In this document: positions 60,392-64,000 of the stretch, piece by piece
Layout of the letters: every line of letters begins with the position of its first letter
Position numbering within the stretch: the stretch's first letter is position 1
Assembly (NCBI RefSeq): GCF_900187565.1
Contig: NZ_FYED01000003.1
Location: 141,398 to 205,397, forward strand
DNA from: Pseudomonas sp. Irchel 3A7
GTDB lineage: Bacteria > Pseudomonadota > Gammaproteobacteria > Pseudomonadales > Pseudomonadaceae
DNA length: 64,000 nucleotides
Reading direction: 5' to 3'
The notes under the pieces: model-generated
The model's database searches: none
Seen by the model: only the letters and a program-made list of their open reading frames with translations
Told to the model about the DNA's origin: nothing
Position numbers and translations under genes: made by a program

Positions 60392-61768
60392 ATGTTTGAA
60401 AACTTAACCGACCGTCTCTCGCAGACGCTGCGCCATGTCACCGGCAAGGCCAAGCTGACCGAGGACAACATCAAAGACACCCTGCGCGAAGTGCGCATGG
60501 CGTTGCTCGAGGCTGACGTCGCCCTGCCGGTGGTGAAGGACTTCGTCAATTCGGTCAAGGAACGCGCCGTCGGCACCGAAGTGTCGCGCAGCCTGACGCC
60601 GGGCCAGGCCTTCGTGAAAATCGTCCAGGCCGAACTCGAAAGCCTGATGGGCGCGGCCAACGAAGACCTGAACCTGAGCGCCGTTCCGCCTGCCGTCATC
60701 CTGATGGCTGGTTTGCAGGGTGCTGGTAAAACCACTACCGCCGGCAAACTTGCGCGCTTCCTTAAAGAACGCAAGAAGAAGTCGGTCATGGTCGTGTCCG
60801 CAGACGTTTACCGTCCGGCGGCGATCAAGCAGCTCGAAACCCTGGCCAGCGACATCGGTGTGACCTTCTTCCCGTCCGACCTGAGCCAGAAACCGGTCGA
60901 CATCGCCCAGGCGGCTATTAAGGAAGCAAAACTCAAATTCATCGACGTGGTCATCGTCGATACTGCCGGTCGCCTGCACATCGATGAAGAGATGATGGGC
61001 GAGATCAAGGCCCTGCACGCCGCGATCAACCCGGTCGAAACCCTGTTCGTGGTCGACGCCATGACCGGCCAGGACGCCGCCAACACGGCCAAGGCCTTCG
61101 GTGATGCGTTGCCGCTGACCGGTGTGATCCTGACCAAGGTCGACGGCGATGCCCGCGGCGGTGCTGCCCTGTCGGTGCGTGCCATTACCGGCAAGCCGAT
61201 CAAGTTCATCGGTATGGGCGAGAAGAGCGAAGCGCTCGACCCGTTCCATCCTGAGCGTATCGCTTCGCGCATCCTCGGCATGGGCGACGTGCTCAGTCTG
61301 ATCGAGCAGGCGGAAGCGACCCTCGACAAGGACAAGGCCGACAAGCTGGCCAAGAAGCTGAAGAAGGGCAAGGGCTTCGATCTCGAAGACTTCCGCGATC
61401 AACTGCAACAAATGAAGAACATGGGCGGCCTCGGCGGTCTCATGGACAAGCTGCCGAACATGGGCGGTGTGAACCTGGCGCAGATGGGCAACGCCCAGAG
61501 TGCGGCAGAGAAACAGTTCAAACAGATGGAAGCCATCATCAACTCCATGACCCCGGCCGAGCGCCGCGACCCTGAACTGATCAGCGGTTCGCGCAAGCGT
61601 CGTATCGCCATGGGCTCCGGCACTCAGGTGCAGGACATCGGTCGCTTGATCAAGCAGCACAAGCAGATGCAGAAGATGATGAAGAAGTTCTCCGCCAAAG
61701 GCGGGATGGCCAAAATGATGCGCGGCATGGGCGGTATGTTGCCCGGCGGTGGTATGCCAAAGATGTAA
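60392..61768 (+). CDS. ffh: signal recognition particle protein Ffh
   Basis: A 458-residue GTPase that binds signal sequences with 4.5S RNA and delivers ribosomes to FtsY. It has an N domain (about 1-90), a G domain with GLQGAGKT at 107-114, and an M domain (about 330-458) ending in a methionine/glycine-rich tail. The start is ATG at 60392 with GGATCG upstream. It is divergent from the YpjD-like gene. The 4.5S RNA gene is not in the window. Confidence 0.96.
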   Translation: MFENLTDRLSQTLRHVTGKAKLTEDNIKDTLREVRMALLEADVALPVVKDFVNSVKERAVGTEVSRSLTPGQAFVKIVQAELESLMGAANEDLNLSAVPPAVILMAGLQGAGKTTTAGKLARFLKERKKKSVMVVSADVYRPAAIKQLETLASDIGVTFFPSDLSQKPVDIAQAAIKEAKLKFIDVVIVDTAGRLHIDEEMMGEIKALHAAINPVETLFVVDAMTGQDAANTAKAFGDALPLTGVILTKVDGDARGGAALSVRAITGKPIKFIGMGEKSEALDPFHPERIASRILGMGDVLSLIEQAEATLDKDKADKLAKKLKKGKGFDLEDFRDQLQQMKNMGGLGGLMDKLPNMGGVNLAQMGNAQSAAEKQFKQMEAIINSMTPAERRDPELISGSRKRRIAMGSGTQVQDIGRLIKQHKQMQKMMKKFSAKGGMAKMMRGMGGMLPGGGMPKM

Positions 61769-61775
61769 AGAATCC

Positions 61776-61797
61776 GCGCAAGGGCTTGCTCTTGCGC
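61776..61797 (+). terminator. possible weak terminator of ffh
   Basis: GCGCAAG / CTTGCGC stem with an 8-base loop, 7 bp after the stop. There is no T-run, so it may only be a 3' stem. Confidence 0.4.
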
Positions 61798-61917
61798 AAC
61801 CCACACGGAAGTGGGATCTCCAGCAAACCCGCACTTGGCGGGAGCTGATCGGCCGTTTTCAACGACGGCTCTATAGCAAATCTGCATGGCGGCCGGTAGG
61901 TCGCCGGAAAAAGTCAT

Positions 61918-61945
61918 TTGCAAAAGTCCGGATATTCCTTAGAAT
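61918..61945 (+). promoter_or_regulatory. promoter of the rpsP operon
   Basis: TTGCAA (61918-61923), 16-bp spacer, TAGAAT (61940-61945), about 70 bp before rpsP. The -10 matches the sigma-70 consensus in five of six bases. Confidence 0.5.
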
Positions 61946-62017
61946 ATGCGGCCTTTCGGGCACCCATGCCCGCTGTGCCTTTAGATTTGCAGCACCGACT
62001 ACAGGAACGATGTTCAC

Positions 62018-62269
62018 ATGCTAACAATCCGTCTTGCCCTTGGCGGCTCCAAAAAGCGCCCGTTTTACCACCTGACCGTAACCGACAGCCGCAACCCGCG
62101 CGACGGTTCGCACAAGGAACAGGTTGGTTTCTTCAACCCTGTTGCTCGTGGTCAGGAAGTTCGTCTGTCCGTGAACCAAGAGCGCGTAGCCTACTGGCTG
62201 AGCGTTGGTGCACAACCTTCTGAGCGCGTTGCTCAGTTGTTGAAGGAATCTGCCAAGGCTGCGGCCTGA
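62018..62269 (+). CDS. rpsP: 30S ribosomal protein S16
   Basis: An 83-residue S16 of normal length ([31 protein letters not shown]). It is needed for assembly of the 30S head. First gene of the rpsP-rimM-trmD-rplS operon; rimM starts 5 bp after. Confidence 0.97.
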   Translation: MLTIRLALGGSKKRPFYHLTVTDSRNPRDGSHKEQVGFFNPVARGQEVRLSVNQERVAYWLSVGAQPSERVAQLLKESAKAAA

Positions 62270-62274
62270 GCAAT

Positions 62275-62811
62275 ATGAACGCGACGCCAGCTGTTGCTGA
62301 TGATTTGATCGTTATCGGCAAGATTTACTCTGTTCACGGCGTTCGCGGCGAAGTGAAGGTGTATTCCTTTACTGATCCGATCAAAAACCTGCTGGATTAC
62401 AAAACCTGGACGCTCAAGCGTGACGGCAATGTAAAGCAGGTAGAGCTGGTCAGCGGACGCGGGAATGACAAGTTCCTGGTCGCAAAGCTCAAGGGTCTCG
62501 ATGATCGTGAAGAAGCTCGTCTTCTGGCCGGTTATGAGATCTGCGTGCCGCGCAACCTGTTCCCTGAACTGACCGACGGCGAGTACTACTGGTACCAGCT
62601 GGAAGGTCTCAAGGTTATCGACACCCTCGGGCAACTGTTCGGGAAGATCGATCACCTGCTGGAGACCGGCTCGAACGATGTAATGGTGGTCAAGCCTTGC
62701 GCTGGCAGCCTGGATGATCGCGAACGCCTGTTGCCCTATACCGAGCAATGCGTGTTGGCCGTCGACCTGGTCGCAGGCGAGATGAAGGTGGATTGGGATG
62801 CGGACTTCTAA
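62275..62811 (+). CDS. rimM: 16S rRNA processing protein RimM
   Basis: A 178-residue ribosome-maturation factor with an N-terminal barrel ([20 protein letters not shown]) and a C-terminal PRC-barrel ([13 protein letters not shown]). It binds S19 and aids maturation of the 16S head. It is 2 bp upstream of trmD. Confidence 0.96.
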   Translation: MNATPAVADDLIVIGKIYSVHGVRGEVKVYSFTDPIKNLLDYKTWTLKRDGNVKQVELVSGRGNDKFLVAKLKGLDDREEARLLAGYEICVPRNLFPELTDGEYYWYQLEGLKVIDTLGQLFGKIDHLLETGSNDVMVVKPCAGSLDDRERLLPYTEQCVLAVDLVAGEMKVDWDADF

Positions 62812-62813
62812 GC

Positions 62814-63566
62814 GTGGCTAACTTGCGCGTAGAAGTGATCAGTTTGTTTCCCGAGATGTTCTCCGCCATCAGCGAGTACGGCATCACCAGTCGTGCGGTG
62901 AAACAGGGGCTCTTGCAGCTCACCTGTTGGAATCCGCGAGACTACACGACGGATCGACATCACACTGTGGATGATCGCCCATTTGGCGGTGGTCCGGGCA
63001 TGGTGATGAAGATCAAGCCCCTGGAAGATGCTCTGGTTCAGGCCAAGGCAGCCGCCGGGGAGGGTGCGAAGGTGATCTACCTGTCGCCCCAAGGCCGTCA
63101 ACTGACTCAGTCGGCGGTACGCGAGTTGGCGAATCTGGATGCATTGATCCTGATTGCCGGCCGCTACGAAGGCATTGACGAGCGTTTTATTGAAGCTCAT
63201 GTCGATGAAGAGTGGTCGATTGGCGACTATGTACTGTCTGGCGGCGAGCTGCCGGCGATGGTCCTGATCGATGCGGTTACACGACTGCTGCCTGGAGCTT
63301 TAGGGCATGCGGACTCCGCCGAGGAAGATTCCTTTACGGATGGTTTGCTGGATTGCCCGCACTACACCCGACCGGAGGTGTATGCGGATCAGCGTGTTCC
63401 CGACGTATTGCTAAGTGGCAATCACGCGCACATCCGGCGTTGGCGTTTACAGCAGTCCCTTGGTCGGACCTATGAACGACGCGCCGATCTTCTGGAAAGC
63501 CGCTCGCTTTCTGGAGAAGAGAAGAAGCTGCTCGAGGAATACATCCGCGAGCGGGACGATAGTTAA
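62814..63566 (+). CDS. trmD: tRNA m1G37 methyltransferase TrmD
   Basis: A 250-residue SPOUT methyltransferase that makes m1G37 to prevent frameshifting. The trefoil-knot region contains [17 protein letters not shown] and [16 protein letters not shown] at 62814 ([16 protein letters not shown]) is chosen because it matches the usual N-terminus and follows rimM by 2 bp; longer frames overlap rimM. Confidence 0.96.
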   Translation: MANLRVEVISLFPEMFSAISEYGITSRAVKQGLLQLTCWNPRDYTTDRHHTVDDRPFGGGPGMVMKIKPLEDALVQAKAAAGEGAKVIYLSPQGRQLTQSAVRELANLDALILIAGRYEGIDERFIEAHVDEEWSIGDYVLSGGELPAMVLIDAVTRLLPGALGHADSAEEDSFTDGLLDCPHYTRPEVYADQRVPDVLLSGNHAHIRRWRLQQSLGRTYERRADLLESRSLSGEEKKLLEEYIRERDDS

Positions 63567-63611
63567 CAACGTATCGATGGTAGATCCGACGATTTACCTT
63601 AGGAGCACAGC

Positions 63612-63962
63612 ATGACTAACAAAATCATCCTTGCACTCGAAGCAGAGCAGATGACCAAAGAGATCCCTACCTTTGCCCCGGGCGACACCATTGTCGTTCA
63701 GGTGAAAGTGAAGGAAGGCGACCGTTCGCGTCTGCAAGCGTTCGAAGGTGTTGTTATCGCCAAGCGTAACCGCGGCGTAAACAGTGCATTCACCGTTCGT
63801 AAAATCTCCAACGGTGTTGGCGTAGAGCGTACTTTCCAGACCTACAGCCCGCAAATCGACAGCATGGCTGTCAAGCGTCGCGGTGACGTACGTAAAGCCA
63901 AGCTGTACTACCTGCGTGACCTGTCGGGTAAAGCAGCTCGCATCAAGGAAAAACTGGCTTAA
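63612..63962 (+). CDS. rplS: 50S ribosomal protein L19
   Basis: A 116-residue L19 ([14 protein letters not shown], then [20 protein letters not shown]), located at the 30S-50S interface. The ATG follows TTAGGAGCACAGC. Last gene of the operon and the last complete gene in the window; 38 bases follow it with nothing identifiable. Confidence 0.97.
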
Positions 63963-64000
63963 GTCCAGCTTCCGATGCAGAAAAAAGCAGCCTACGGGCT

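Overview
The window is a stretch of chromosome from a fluorescent pseudomonad (Pseudomonas fluorescens group). The evidence is the GC-rich codon use, a complete alginate operon, many REP palindromes of the GGGAGCGAGCCTGCTCGCG family, and gene neighbourhoods known from Pseudomonas: dauBAR-rhlB-estB-aap, yejK-hupN-rlmF-valS and ffh-rpsP-rimM-trmD-rplS. No plasmid, phage or transposase gene, CRISPR array, rRNA or tRNA was seen.

Layout. 1-505: a dispersed non-coding repeat plus REPs. 506-6562: a LysR regulator divergent from an aromatic-acid-type efflux operon (outer-membrane factor, FUSC permease, DUF1656 peptide, HlyD adaptor). 6634-8697: a two-gene unit of unknown function, one gene encoding a seven-repeat delta-60 protein. 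8914-10763: small accessory genes (NTF2-like, SDR, membrane protein). 11038-27617: the alginate operon on the minus strand, in transcription order algD-alg8-alg44-algK-algE-algG-algX-algL-algI-algJ-algF-algA. 27618-28426: a long, partly AT-rich control region upstream of algD. 28427-33731: yaaA, a deacetylase-like protein, a PIN-PhoH protein and moaCDE. 33961-37816: an orphan amino-acid binding protein convergent with dauBAR (D-arginine racemisation). 37958-40200: rhlB and estB. 40669-44848: the aapJQMP amino-acid ABC importer behind a sigma-54-type promoter. 44914-45707: an mqsRA toxin-antitoxin pair. 45873-49775: FadR-type regulator with a CynX-like transporter, SnoaL-like, GIY-YIG and GST-like proteins. 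49914-56289: glutaredoxin, yejK, hupN, rlmF and valS. 56503-60181: an MFS transporter, a CNNM/CorC protein and a YpjD-like membrane protein. 60392-63962: ffh and the rpsP-rimM-trmD-rplS operon.

How the genes work together. The alginate operon covers precursor synthesis (AlgA, AlgD), polymerisation under c-di-GMP control (Alg8, Alg44), periplasmic modification (AlgG, AlgX, AlgI, AlgJ, AlgF), clearance (AlgL) and export (AlgK, AlgE). DauA and DauB convert D-arginine to L-arginine through 2-ketoarginine, and the adjacent binding protein plausibly feeds that pathway.

The most interesting points are: a REP pair inserted in frame inside the algK signal-peptide region; an mqsR toxin whose expected ATG is ACG, downstream of a perfect MqsA-type palindrome; a DauA homologue with Leu at the position of the active-site His48; a motif shared by the dauB and binding-protein promoters; a 24-bp hairpin between algD and alg8; and the uncharacterised delta-60 propeller pair.
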